This document shows positions 39,176 to 46,571 of a DNA stretch of 64,000 nucleotides, one piece after another (within the stretch, counting starts at the first letter, position 1; each line of letters opens with the position of its first letter). Origin of the DNA: Cellulosimicrobium funkei. Its GTDB lineage: Bacteria > Actinomycetota > Actinomycetes > Actinomycetales > Cellulomonadaceae. Made by a program: the position numbers and the translations under genes. The stretch is from contig NZ_JNBQ01000002.1 of the NCBI RefSeq assembly GCF_001019615.1, forward strand, positions 405,720-469,719, read 5' to 3'. The notes beneath the pieces were generated by a model, which was not told the DNA's origin, made no database searches, and was given only the letters and a program-made list of their open reading frames with translations.

Positions 39176-40405
39176 ATGCCCACGACCGACCCCACGTCGT
39201 CGCCCGCCCCCACCGGTGCGGGCGCCGCGGCGCCCGGATCCTGCGTCGTGTGGAGCCCGGAGCTCCTCGGCTACGACTTCGGCCACGGCCACCCCATGGC
39301 CCCGGCCCGGCTCGACCTGACGATGGGCCTGGTGCGCGCGCTCCGTCTGCTCGACGGCGACGCGGCGCCTGCGGTCCTACGACCCGAGCCCGCGAGCGAC
39401 GACGTGCTGGGGCTCGTGCACGACCCCGAGTACGTCACGGCCGTGCGCGCGGCGTCCGAGCACGGGACGCCCGACCCGGCGCGGGGGCTCGGCACCGAGG
39501 ACGACCCCGTCTTCCCGGGGATGCACGAGGCCGCCGCCCGGATCGTCGCGGGCTCGTACGAGGCGGCGGGGGAGATCGCGGCGGGACGCGTCGGGCACGC
39601 GGTGAACGTCGCCGGGGGCATGCACCACGCGAAGGCCGGCGCGGCGTCGGGCTTCTGCGTCTACAACGACGCGGCGGTCGCGATCCGCAGCCTGCTCGAC
39701 GACGGCGTCGCGCGCGTCGCCTACGTGGACCTCGACGCGCACCACGGCGACGGCGTGGAGGAGGCGTTCTGGGACGACCCGCGCGTGCTCACGGTGTCCG
39801 TCCACCAGAGCGGCGCGACGCTCTTCCCGGGGACGGGCCACCCGACCGACGTCGGGGGCGCGGGCGCCGGGGGGACCGCGGTGAACGTCGCGCTGCCACG
39901 CCGCACGGACGGTGCGCGCTGGCTCCGCGCGGTCGACGCCGTCGTGCCGCCCGTGCTGCGGGCGTTCCGGCCCGAGGTCCTGGTGACCCAGCACGGGTGC
40001 GACGCGCACGGCGAGGACCCGCTCTCCGACCTCGACGTGTCCGTCGACGCGCAGCGCACCGCCCTGGGGTGGGTGCACGACCTCGCGCACGAGCTCGCCG
40101 ACGGGCGGTGGCTCGCGCTCGGCGGCGGCGGGTACGCGATCGCGCGCGTCGTCCCGCTCGTGTGGTCGGCCGTCGTGGGGGAGGTCGTGCACCGGCCCGT
40201 GACCGCGGGCGAGCCGCTGCCGGAGGAGTGGCGCGCGCGCGTGGCCGAGGTCGCGGGGTTCGACGCCCCGCTCGCGTTCGGCCCGCCCGTCGACGTGCGG
40301 CGCTGGAGCAGCGGCTACGACCCGGACGACGACGTCGACCGCGCCGTCGCGGCCACGCGCCGCGCCGTCTTCCCGCTCCTGGGTCTCGACCCGCACTTCG
40401 ACTGA
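39176..40405 (+). CDS. AcuC-like histone deacetylase superfamily protein
   Basis: A 409-residue cytoplasmic enzyme of the arginase-fold deacetylase family. Active-site segments are intact: GGMHHAKAGAASGFCVYNDA (paired His) and LDAHHGDGVEEAFW (zinc ligands Asp and His), plus a further metal-binding region with TQHGCDAHGEDPLSDL. Bacterial AcuC proteins deacetylate acetyl-CoA synthetase-type substrates in acetoin or acetate metabolism; the substrate here is not known. The gene looks leaderless, with TACCGT at 39165-39170 ending 5 nt before ATG 39176. It stands alone between trkH and bS22. Confidence 0.92.
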   Translation: MPTTDPTSSPAPTGAGAAAPGSCVVWSPELLGYDFGHGHPMAPARLDLTMGLVRALRLLDGDAAPAVLRPEPASDDVLGLVHDPEYVTAVRAASEHGTPDPARGLGTEDDPVFPGMHEAAARIVAGSYEAAGEIAAGRVGHAVNVAGGMHHAKAGAASGFCVYNDAAVAIRSLLDDGVARVAYVDLDAHHGDGVEEAFWDDPRVLTVSVHQSGATLFPGTGHPTDVGGAGAGGTAVNVALPRRTDGARWLRAVDAVVPPVLRAFRPEVLVTQHGCDAHGEDPLSDLDVSVDAQRTALGWVHDLAHELADGRWLALGGGGYAIARVVPLVWSAVVGEVVHRPVTAGEPLPEEWRARVAEVAGFDAPLAFGPPVDVRRWSSGYDPDDDVDRAVAATRRAVFPLLGLDPHFD

Positions 40406-40484
40406 GGCCGTGGCGGGCGGCGCCTCACGGGAGCGCCGCGGGCCCCCGCGGGCGGCGGCGTACCGGGGCACGAGCGCGAGCGGG

Positions 40485-40490
40485 TAGTCT
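40485..40490 (+). promoter_or_regulatory. Possible -10 element for bS22
   Basis: TAGTCT in the context GGGTAGTCTAGG is a reasonable actinobacterial -10 hexamer about 137 bp before the bS22 start, followed by a relatively AT-rich ATTTCTCTCGTGTTGG stretch. No convincing -35 lies 17 bp upstream. Confidence 0.35.
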
Positions 40491-40626
40491 AGGGGGCGGA
40501 TTTCTCTCGTGTTGGTCGGCTCGCGGCGCCCTCGTGGTCGCCGGGGCGCCCCGATCAACCGTGGACCACACGCGGCCGGTCGACCGGTCGCCGACCGACA
40601 CGCCGCTCGAGCATTGCGAGGACCGT

Positions 40627-40725
40627 ATGGGCTCCGTCATCAAGAAGCGCCGCAAGCGCATGGCCAAGAAGAAGCACCGCAAGCTGCTTCGCAAGACGCG
40701 TCACCAGCGTCGCAACAAGAAGTGA
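40627..40725 (+). CDS. Small ribosomal protein bS22 (AURKAIP1/COX24-domain)
   Basis: A 32-residue, extremely basic protein, MGSVIKKRRKRMAKKKHRKL and onward, ending RRNKK. It matches the 33-residue bS22 seen in mycobacterial ribosome structures and annotated in many actinobacteria as an AURKAIP1/COX24-domain protein. More than half of its residues are Lys or Arg. GCGAGGACC precedes the ATG. It is a stand-alone gene followed by a strong terminator. Confidence 0.93.
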   Translation: MGSVIKKRRKRMAKKKHRKLLRKTRHQRRNKK

Positions 40726-40756
40726 CGTCGCGCGCGTCCTGACGCGCCGACCCGCC

Positions 40757-40792
40757 GTCGAGCCCGGCCCCTCCCGAGGGGACCGGGCTCGA
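40757..40792 (+). terminator. Terminator after bS22
   Basis: GTCGAGCCCGG (40757-40767) pairs with CCGGGCTCGAC (about 40783-40793), with additional GC pairs inside, giving a strong stem 31 bp after the stop codon. Confidence 0.7.
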
Positions 40793-40810
40793 CGCGTCTC
40801 CGGCGCCCGT

Positions 40811-40850
40811 CGAGGAACAACCGCGGTCGCGCGGGGGAGAACCGCGGTCC
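40811..40850. repeat. Degenerate half copy of the family A repeat
   Basis: Two direct AACCGCGGTC-like units joined by GCGCGGGGGAG resemble one arm of the family A element (compare the right arm at 11341-11361 read backwards). No inverted partner follows, so it looks like a decayed or truncated copy. It lies outside the arabinose locus. Confidence 0.45.
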
Positions 40851-40865
40851 GCCGTGCTGGGCGGC

Positions 40866-41747
40866 TCAGAGGCGGGCGATGCGGCGGTCGACGGCGCGGC
40901 GCACGGAGCGCAGGACGAGGGCGGCGGCCCAGGCGGCGCCGGCCCAGCTCGCGGTGCGGACGCTGCTGCGGGCGACGCGCCGGCGACGGCCGCGGAACTC
41001 GCGGATGGGCCAGCCGACGTCCTGGGCGTAGCGGCGCAGCCGTGCGTCGGGGTTGATGGGGCAGGGGTGGCCGACCGTCTCCATCATGGTGACGTCGTTG
41101 AGCGAGTCGCCGTAGGCGTAGGACGCGTCGAGGTCGATGTCCTCGAGCTCGGCGAGGGCGCGCACCCCGGCGGCCTTGGCGCGGCCGTGCATCATGTCGC
41201 CGACGAGGCGCCCGGTGTAGAAGCCGTCCTCGTGCTCCGCGACCGTGCCGAGCGCGCCGGTCGTGCCGAGGCGGCGGGCGATGAGCTCGCCGATCTCGAC
41301 CGGGGTCGCGGAGACCAGCCACACCTGGTGCCCCGCGGCGAGGTGCTCGTCGAGCAGGCGGCGCGTGCCGGGGTAGATGCGCAGCGAGAGGACGGTGTCG
41401 TAGACCTCCTCGCCGATCGCGGTGACCTCGGCGACGGAGCGGCCGGCGATGAGCGCGAGCGCGCGCGACCGGATGCGGTCGATCTGCTGCTTGTTCTCGC
41501 CGAACAGGAGATAGCGCGCCTGGTGCACGGCGAAGCGCGCGATGTCGAGCGTCGAGAAGAACTCGCGCTGGTAGAGGGCGCGGGCGAGGTGGAACGACGA
41601 CGCGCCGCGGATGATCGTGTTGTCGACGTCGAAGAACGCGGCGGTGCGGTGCGCGGGAGCGGGCGGCGTGCGCTCGGCGGCGGGTGCGTCCTCGGGGTCC
41701 GTCGACCCGGGGGTCGGGACGGGGCCCGGACCGGAAGACGTCGCCAT
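40866..41747 (-). CDS. HAD-IB family phosphatase
   Basis: A 293-residue hydrolase of the haloacid dehalogenase superfamily, subfamily IB (SerB/PSP-like). Motif I is FFDVDNTIIRG (about 38-48), motif II VSATPVE and motif III YGDSLNDVTMM. A hydrophobic C-terminal segment (SWAGAAWAAALVLRSVRR) may tether it to the membrane. Related actinobacterial proteins include lysophosphatidate phosphatase-type enzymes, but the substrate is not evident. It appears leaderless: on the minus strand TAGAGT (41754-41759) ends 6 nt before ATG 41747. It is divergent from the glutaredoxin-like gene. Confidence 0.9.
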   Translation of the reverse strand: MATSSGPGPVPTPGSTDPEDAPAAERTPPAPAHRTAAFFDVDNTIIRGASSFHLARALYQREFFSTLDIARFAVHQARYLLFGENKQQIDRIRSRALALIAGRSVAEVTAIGEEVYDTVLSLRIYPGTRRLLDEHLAAGHQVWLVSATPVEIGELIARRLGTTGALGTVAEHEDGFYTGRLVGDMMHGRAKAAGVRALAELEDIDLDASYAYGDSLNDVTMMETVGHPCPINPDARLRRYAQDVGWPIREFRGRRRRVARSSVRTASWAGAAWAAALVLRSVRRAVDRRIARL

Positions 41748-41808
41748 GACCCCACTCTAGGCGGTCTCCGGACCGTCCCGGGGGCGGGTCCCTCGTACCC
41801 TGGGAGTC

Positions 41809-42102
41809 GTGACCACCTCCGACGCCCCCGCCCCTCCCGTCGTCCTCTACGGCCGCGCGGGGTGCCACCTGTGCGACGACGCACGGGCGGTCGTCGAGGC
41901 GGTGTGCGCCGAGGCGGGGGTCGCGTGGGCGGAGGTCGACGTCGACGCGCCGGGCGCCGACCCGGCGCTGCGCGAGCAGTACGGCGAGTACGTCCCGGTC
42001 GTGACGGTCGGCGGCGTCCAGCAGGGCTTCTGGCGGGTGGACGCCCGCCGGCTCGCGCGCGCGGTGGGTCGGATTTCGACGGCGCGCGCGGACCTGGGAT
42101 GA
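41809..42102 (+). CDS. Glutaredoxin-like thiol-redox protein
   Basis: A 97-residue thioredoxin-fold protein of the glutaredoxin-like (DUF836) group with the redox motif GCHLCDD (about 19-25) and the cis-Pro segment YVPVVTVGG. It starts at GTG 41809, with TACCCT (41796-41801) ending 7 nt upstream, so it is probably leaderless. It is followed by rex 59 bp downstream in the same direction, an arrangement common in actinobacteria. A general thiol-reductant role is inferred. Confidence 0.88.
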   Translation: MTTSDAPAPPVVLYGRAGCHLCDDARAVVEAVCAEAGVAWAEVDVDAPGADPALREQYGEYVPVVTVGGVQQGFWRVDARRLARAVGRISTARADLG

Positions 42103-42161
42103 TTCCTCCCGGTGGAGCGTGACCGTCGACGAGGACGGTCCCAGGGACGACGGGGTGACGG

Positions 42162-42836
42162 GTGGCTGAGCAGGTAGTCGGTGAGGTGACGGCGCCGGGG
42201 ATCCCGAGCGCGACGGTGGCGCGGCTCCCGTCCTACCTGCGGGCGCTGCGGGACCTCGTGGCGCGGGGGGTGGCGACGACGTCGTCGGTCGAGCTCGCGG
42301 AGCTCTCCGGCGTGGGCCCGGCGCAGCTCCGCAAGGACCTGTCGTTCCTGGGCTCGTTCGGCACGCGCGGCGTCGGGTACGACGTGGACTCGCTCGCGCA
42401 GTACATCACCGAGGCGCTGGGGCTCGTGGACGAGCACCGCATCGCGATCGTCGGGATCGGCAACCTGGGGCACGCGCTCGCGAACTACTCGGGCTACGAG
42501 CAGCGCGGCTTCCACGTCGCGGCGCTCCTCGACGCGTCGCCGGACGTCGTCGGGACGCGGGCGGCGGGTCTCGTCGTCGAGCACGTCGACGCGCTCGAGG
42601 AGGTCGTGGCGCGCGAGAAGGTGTCGATCGTGGTCCTCGCGACGCCCGCGGCGCACGCGCAGTCGGTGGCGGACCGCGTCGTCGCCGCCGGGGTGCGCGA
42701 GATCCTCAACTTCGCGCCGCGCGCCCTCCAGGTGCCCGCGGACGTCGACGTGCGCGGCGTGGACGTCGGCAGCGAGCTCCAGATCCTCGCGTTCCACTCC
42801 CAGGCTCGCGCGCTCGCCGAGGCGCAGGACCGCTGA
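42162..42836 (+). CDS. rex: Redox-sensing transcriptional repressor Rex
   Basis: A 224-residue repressor that senses the NADH/NAD+ ratio and controls respiratory and fermentative genes. The N-terminal winged helix (LPSYLRALRDLVARGVATTS, SGVGPAQLRKDLSFLGSFG) is the Rex DNA-binding signature, and a Rossmann domain follows with IAIVGIGNLGHALANY. A C-terminal helix (LQILAFHSQARALAE) provides domain swapping in known structures. It starts at GTG 42162. I see no TTGTGAA-N4-TTCACAA Rex box in the window. Confidence 0.96.
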   Translation: MAEQVVGEVTAPGIPSATVARLPSYLRALRDLVARGVATTSSVELAELSGVGPAQLRKDLSFLGSFGTRGVGYDVDSLAQYITEALGLVDEHRIAIVGIGNLGHALANYSGYEQRGFHVAALLDASPDVVGTRAAGLVVEHVDALEEVVAREKVSIVVLATPAAHAQSVADRVVAAGVREILNFAPRALQVPADVDVRGVDVGSELQILAFHSQARALAEAQDR

Positions 42837-42844
42837 ACGACGAA

Positions 42845-42870
42845 GGGCCGCGTGCTGGTGCACGCGGCCC
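42845..42870. terminator. Bidirectional terminator between rex and yceI
   Basis: GGGCCGCGTGC (42845-42855) pairs perfectly with GCACGCGGCCC (42860-42870) around a TGGT loop. It serves the convergent rex and YceI genes. Confidence 0.8.
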
Positions 42871-42950
42871 CTCGGGCGGCACCCCTGCCGGTGGGTGCAG
42901 CGTTCCCGGGGAAGGGTCCCGGGGACGGACGGGTGTCCGGGAGTCGGTCG

Positions 42951-43502
42951 TCAGCCCTGCTTGATGGCCGAGACGTCGAGCGCGATCTTGATCTTGTCGC
43001 CGACGAGCACGCCGCCGGTCTCGAGCGCCGCGTTCCAGGTCAGCCCGAACTCCTTGCGGGAGATCTCGGTCGTCGCCTCGAACCCGGCGCGCGCGTTGCC
43101 GAACGGGTCGGTCGCGGTGCCCGCGAACTCGGTCTCGAGCTCGACCGGCTTGGTCACGCCGTTGATGGTCAGGTCGCCCGCCACGACGAAGTCGTCGCCG
43201 TCGCCGGAGATGCTCGTCGACGAGAACGTCCACGTCGGCTTGTTCTCGGCGTCCCAGAAGTCCGCGCTGCGCAGGTGGTTGTCGCGGTTCGCGTCGCCCG
43301 TGCTCACGGACGCCGCGTCGAGCTCGGCGGTCACGGAGGTCGACTCGAGGTCGTCGCCCACGGTGATGGTGCCGGCCGTGATGGCGAGCGTGCCGCGCAC
43401 CTTGGAGATGCCGGCGTGGCGAACCGTGAAGGCCGCCTGCGAGTGGGACGAGTCGAGGGCGTAGGTACCGGCGTTGAGCCCGGCGGGCAGCGGCGTGGCC
43501 AT
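42951..43502 (-). CDS. YceI family protein
   Basis: A 183-residue lipocalin-like beta-barrel protein; family members bind polyisoprenoids. The typical start GTYALDSSHSQAAFTVRHAG is present, as are NRDNHLRSADFWDAENKPTW and GDLTINGVTKPVELE. There is no signal peptide at ATG 43502, so it is probably cytoplasmic, as in many actinobacteria. CAGGAG precedes the start. It is divergent from a MarR regulator, with a GTTGAA-N2-TTCAAC site between them. Confidence 0.92.
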   Translation of the reverse strand: MATPLPAGLNAGTYALDSSHSQAAFTVRHAGISKVRGTLAITAGTITVGDDLESTSVTAELDAASVSTGDANRDNHLRSADFWDAENKPTWTFSSTSISGDGDDFVVAGDLTINGVTKPVELETEFAGTATDPFGNARAGFEATTEISRKEFGLTWNAALETGGVLVGDKIKIALDVSAIKQG

Positions 43503-43545
43503 GGGTGCTCCTGAGGGGGTCGTGGGTCCCGGAGGACCGAACTTG

Positions 43546-43559
43546 GTTGAAGGTTCAAC
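43546..43559. promoter_or_regulatory. MarR-type operator candidate
   Basis: GTTGAA and TTCAAC half-sites with a GG centre lie between the divergent yceI and marR genes, 44 bp upstream of the YceI start, where repressor could block the yceI promoter. The spacing and AT-richness fit MarR-family sites. Confidence 0.55.
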
Positions 43560-43674
43560 TTCGTACGAGCGTATCAACAGCAGGGGGTGATCCGTCTATT
43601 CCCGGTGGGGTGGAAGAATGTTGCCCGAGGTTCCGCCCCCGAACCGACCCCCGTCCGCGAGCGCCCGAGGACCT

Positions 43675-44202
43675 ATGACCAGCAACGACGTCGACGCCCA
43701 GCCGACGACGACCGCCAGCACCGTCGCGACCGCGAGCGCGGAGCCGCGCTGGCTCGACGCCGAGCAGCAGCGTCTGTGGCGCGCCTACCTCGACGGGACC
43801 GTGCGCTTCATCGAGTCGCTGGGGCGTGACCACGAGGAGCGGTCGGAGGTCTCGCTCAACGAGTACGAGCTCCTCGTGCGGCTCTCGGAGAGCCCGGACC
43901 ACACGCTGCGCATGTCCGCGCTCGCCGACGGGCTCGCGCGCTCCCGCAGCCGCGTCACCCACACGGTCGCGCGCATGGAGGCGCGCGGCCTGGTGCGGCG
44001 CTCGGCGAGCACGGGCGACCGCCGTGGGGTCAACTGCGCGATGACGCCGGAGGGCTACCGCGTGCTCGTGGCGTCCGCCCCGGCGCACGTCGCGGCCGTG
44101 CGCCGGTTCATGGTCGACGTGCTCACGCCGGAGCAGTTCCAGGCGCTCGGCGAGGCGATGGCCGCCGTCGCCGCGGCGTGCAAGGCGGACCGCGACGCCT
44201 GA
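43675..44202 (+). CDS. MarR family transcriptional regulator
   Basis: A 175-residue winged-helix regulator: LNEYELLVRLSESPDHTLRM begins the DNA-binding domain (about 60-80), with SALADGLARSRSRVTHTVAR as recognition helix and GDRRGVNCAMTPEGY as the wing. ATG 43675 with GAGG just upstream was chosen; ATG 43618 would add 19 Pro-rich residues. It is probably autoregulatory and controls the divergent YceI gene. The single Cys (VNCAMT) lies in the wing, not at the redox position of OhrR. Confidence 0.88.
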   Translation: MTSNDVDAQPTTTASTVATASAEPRWLDAEQQRLWRAYLDGTVRFIESLGRDHEERSEVSLNEYELLVRLSESPDHTLRMSALADGLARSRSRVTHTVARMEARGLVRRSASTGDRRGVNCAMTPEGYRVLVASAPAHVAAVRRFMVDVLTPEQFQALGEAMAAVAAACKADRDA

Positions 44203-44272
44203 CCCCGCCGCCGCCCCGGGGTCGCGTGCGCCGGGTGCCGGTCAGAGCCCGGAGTGCGGGACACTGGTGCGC

Positions 44273-44944
44273 ATGGTCTCCACCATCGTCCACCTCCTGC
44301 GCCACGGCGAGGTCCACAACCCCGACGGCGTCCTCTACGGCCGCATCCCCGGCTACCACCTCTCCGAGCGGGGCCACGAGATGGCCCGCCGCGTCGCCGC
44401 GCACCTCGCGGGCGAGCCCGGCCCCGACGGGGCGTCGCGCCCGCGCGCCGACCTCGCCGTCGTCGTCGCGTCACCGCTCCAGCGCGCGCAGGAGACGGCG
44501 ACGCCCGCCGCCGAGGCCTTCGGGCTCGAGCTCGGCACGGACGACCGCCTCATCGAGGCGGCGAACCACTTCGAGGGCAAGACGTTCGGCGTCGGGGACG
44601 GGTCGCTGCGCCACCCGCAGCACTGGCCCTACCTGTGGAACCCGTTCCGCCCGTCGTGGGGCGAGCCGTACGTGGAGCAGGTCGCGCGCATGCGGGCCGC
44701 CGTCGCCGACGCGCGGGACAAGGCGGCCGGGCACGAGGCGCTGCTCGTCAGCCACCAGCTCCCCGTGTGGCTCACGCGCCTGAGCTTCGAGAACCGCCGG
44801 CTGTGGCACGACCCGCGCAAGCGTGAGTGCTCGCTCGCGTCGCTCACGTCGCTGCACTTCGAGGACGACCGCCTCGTCGGCCTGCACTACTCCGAGCCGG
44901 TCGCCGACCTCCTCCCGGGCGCCGCGACCGTCGCGGGGGCGTGA
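44273..44944 (+). CDS. Histidine phosphatase family protein
   Basis: A 223-residue phosphoglycerate-mutase-like phosphatase. The catalytic RHG motif is at HLLRHGEVHNPDG (about 7-19), with the second conserved segment VVVASPLQRAQETA and the later catalytic His in LLVSHQLPVWL. Substrates of such GpmB-like enzymes vary and cannot be told from sequence. ATG 44273 is preferred over GTG 44267 because a -10-like GACACT (44260-44265) ends 7 nt before it. It stands next to the cytochrome c maturation genes, but a 127-bp gap separates them. Confidence 0.88.
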   Translation: MVSTIVHLLRHGEVHNPDGVLYGRIPGYHLSERGHEMARRVAAHLAGEPGPDGASRPRADLAVVVASPLQRAQETATPAAEAFGLELGTDDRLIEAANHFEGKTFGVGDGSLRHPQHWPYLWNPFRPSWGEPYVEQVARMRAAVADARDKAAGHEALLVSHQLPVWLTRLSFENRRLWHDPRKRECSLASLTSLHFEDDRLVGLHYSEPVADLLPGAATVAGA

Positions 44945-45071
44945 CGTCGGTCATGTCTCACGCCGTCGTCGCCGTCCAGGCGCCCGAACCGTCCCGTTCG
45001 GGAGTGGCGGAGGTCACGTCTCTCAGGTGGCGTCCAGGAACCCCGGGCAGGGTGCCTCCCGTGATGACGCT

Positions 45072-45704
45072 GTGACCGCCAGCTCGCGCGCGCGTGACCC
45101 GCGCGCCCTCCCGCCCGTCCGCCGCGTGCTGACCGCGGGCGTCGTGGTCGCCGCGACGCTCGGCCTCGCGGCGTGCGCCCAGGACTCCGGCGCGACGACC
45201 GACGTCGTCGGGCAGGGCTACGTCTCCGGCGACGGCTCGGTCCGCACCTGGGACGCCGGCGAGCGGGGTGACGTCGTCGCGCTCACCGGCACCGACTACG
45301 AGGGCGAGCAGGTCGACACGAGCGCCTGGCTGGGCGACGTCGTCGTCCTCAACACGTGGTACGCGGCGTGCGCGCCGTGCCGTGCCGAGGCGCCCGACCT
45401 CGTGGCGCTCGCGAACGACCGCGCCGACGACGGCGTGCAGGTGCTCGGCATCAACACGACCGACGAGGCGGGCGCCGCGCAGGCGTTCCAGCGCCGGTTC
45501 GAGGTGCCCTACCCGTCGATCGACGACCGCAGCGGGGAGGTCGTCGCGGCGCTCTCCGGCACCGTGCCGCTCCAGGCCGTGCCGTCGACGGTCGTGCTCG
45601 ACCGCGAGGGCCGCGTCGCGGCGCGCGTCATCGGGCTCGCCGAGGGCTCCACCCTGGACGCGCTCGTCGACGACGTGCTCGCCGAGGACGAGGCGGCCGG
45701 CTGA
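45072..45704 (+). CDS. ResA/TlpA-like thiol-disulfide oxidoreductase lipoprotein
   Basis: A 210-residue exported thioredoxin-fold protein. After a basic N-terminus a hydrophobic segment ends in the lipobox LGLAACAQ, so it is probably membrane-anchored on the outside. The redox motif is WYAACAPCRAEAPD (about residues 95-108). In System II cytochrome c maturation, ResA reduces the apocytochrome CXXCH thiols before haem attachment. GTG 45072 was chosen as the nearest start before the basic region; the ribosome binding site is weak. CcdA, which would recharge it, begins 2 bp after its stop codon. Confidence 0.9.
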   Translation: MTASSRARDPRALPPVRRVLTAGVVVAATLGLAACAQDSGATTDVVGQGYVSGDGSVRTWDAGERGDVVALTGTDYEGEQVDTSAWLGDVVVLNTWYAACAPCRAEAPDLVALANDRADDGVQVLGINTTDEAGAAQAFQRRFEVPYPSIDDRSGEVVAALSGTVPLQAVPSTVVLDREGRVAARVIGLAEGSTLDALVDDVLAEDEAAG

Positions 45705-45706
45705 CC

Positions 45707-46570
45707 GTGGTCACCCTCGCGTCCCTCGCCGCCACCGTCCCGACCGCCGCGCTCCCCGCGGCCGCCGCGACGAGCGTCGGCGACACGTTCGCCGCGACGG
45801 TCTGGAGCGGGTCGATGCTCCTGGCGGTCCCCGTGGCGGTCCTCGCGGGGCTCGTGTCCTTCGCGTCGCCGTGCGTGCTGCCGCTCGTGCCCGGTTACGT
45901 CGGCTACGTCTCGGGCATGGCCGCGGCGAACGCCGGGAGCGGGCGCGGAGCGTCCGGGGGGACGACGACGGCCACCCGGGTCGCGGCGCCGAGCCGCGGG
46001 CGCGTGCTCGCGGGGGTCGGGCTCTTCGTCGCCGGGTTCACCCTGGTCTTCGTCGCGCTCATGGTCGCGGCCGGCGCGATCGGCGTGCACCTGGTCCGCT
46101 GGGAGGACGTCATCACGCGCGTCCTCGGCGTCGTCGTGATTCTCATGGGGCTCGCCTTCATGGGCGCGGTCCCGTTCCTCCAGCGCGAGCGGCGCCTCCA
46201 CCTGAGCCCGCAGGCCGGGCTCTGGGGTGCGCCGCTGCTCGGCATCGTGTTCGGGCTCGGCTGGACGCCGTGCCTCGGTCCGACGCTCGTCGCCGTGCAG
46301 TCGCTGTCGCTGAACGAGGCCTCGGCGGGCCGTGGCGCGATCCTCGGGATCGCCTACTGCCTCGGCCTGGGTGTGCCGTTCCTGCTCATCGCGCTCGGGC
46401 TCCAGAGCTCGCAGCGCATGCTCGGCTTCCTGCGCCGGCACCGCCTCGCCATCATGCGGATCGGCGGCGGGCTGCTCGTGCTCATCGGCCTCGCGCTGGT
46501 CACGGGCCTGTGGACGACATGGACGTCGACCATGCAGGGCTGGATCGACGGCTACGTGACGGTGGTGTGA
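45707..46570 (+). CDS. ccdA: CcdA-type cytochrome c biogenesis membrane protein
   Basis: A 287-residue membrane protein of the DsbD-beta/CcdA family that carries reductant from cytoplasmic thioredoxin to ResA-like proteins. The first membrane Cys lies in SFASPCVLPLVPGYVGYV and the second in FGLGWTPCLGPTL, the two redox Cys of the family; six hydrophobic segments are visible. It starts at GTG 45707, 2 bp after the resA stop, and resB begins 1 bp after its own stop. Confidence 0.94.
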   Translation: MVTLASLAATVPTAALPAAAATSVGDTFAATVWSGSMLLAVPVAVLAGLVSFASPCVLPLVPGYVGYVSGMAAANAGSGRGASGGTTTATRVAAPSRGRVLAGVGLFVAGFTLVFVALMVAAGAIGVHLVRWEDVITRVLGVVVILMGLAFMGAVPFLQRERRLHLSPQAGLWGAPLLGIVFGLGWTPCLGPTLVAVQSLSLNEASAGRGAILGIAYCLGLGVPFLLIALGLQSSQRMLGFLRRHRLAIMRIGGGLLVLIGLALVTGLWTTWTSTMQGWIDGYVTVV

Positions 46571-46571
46571 G

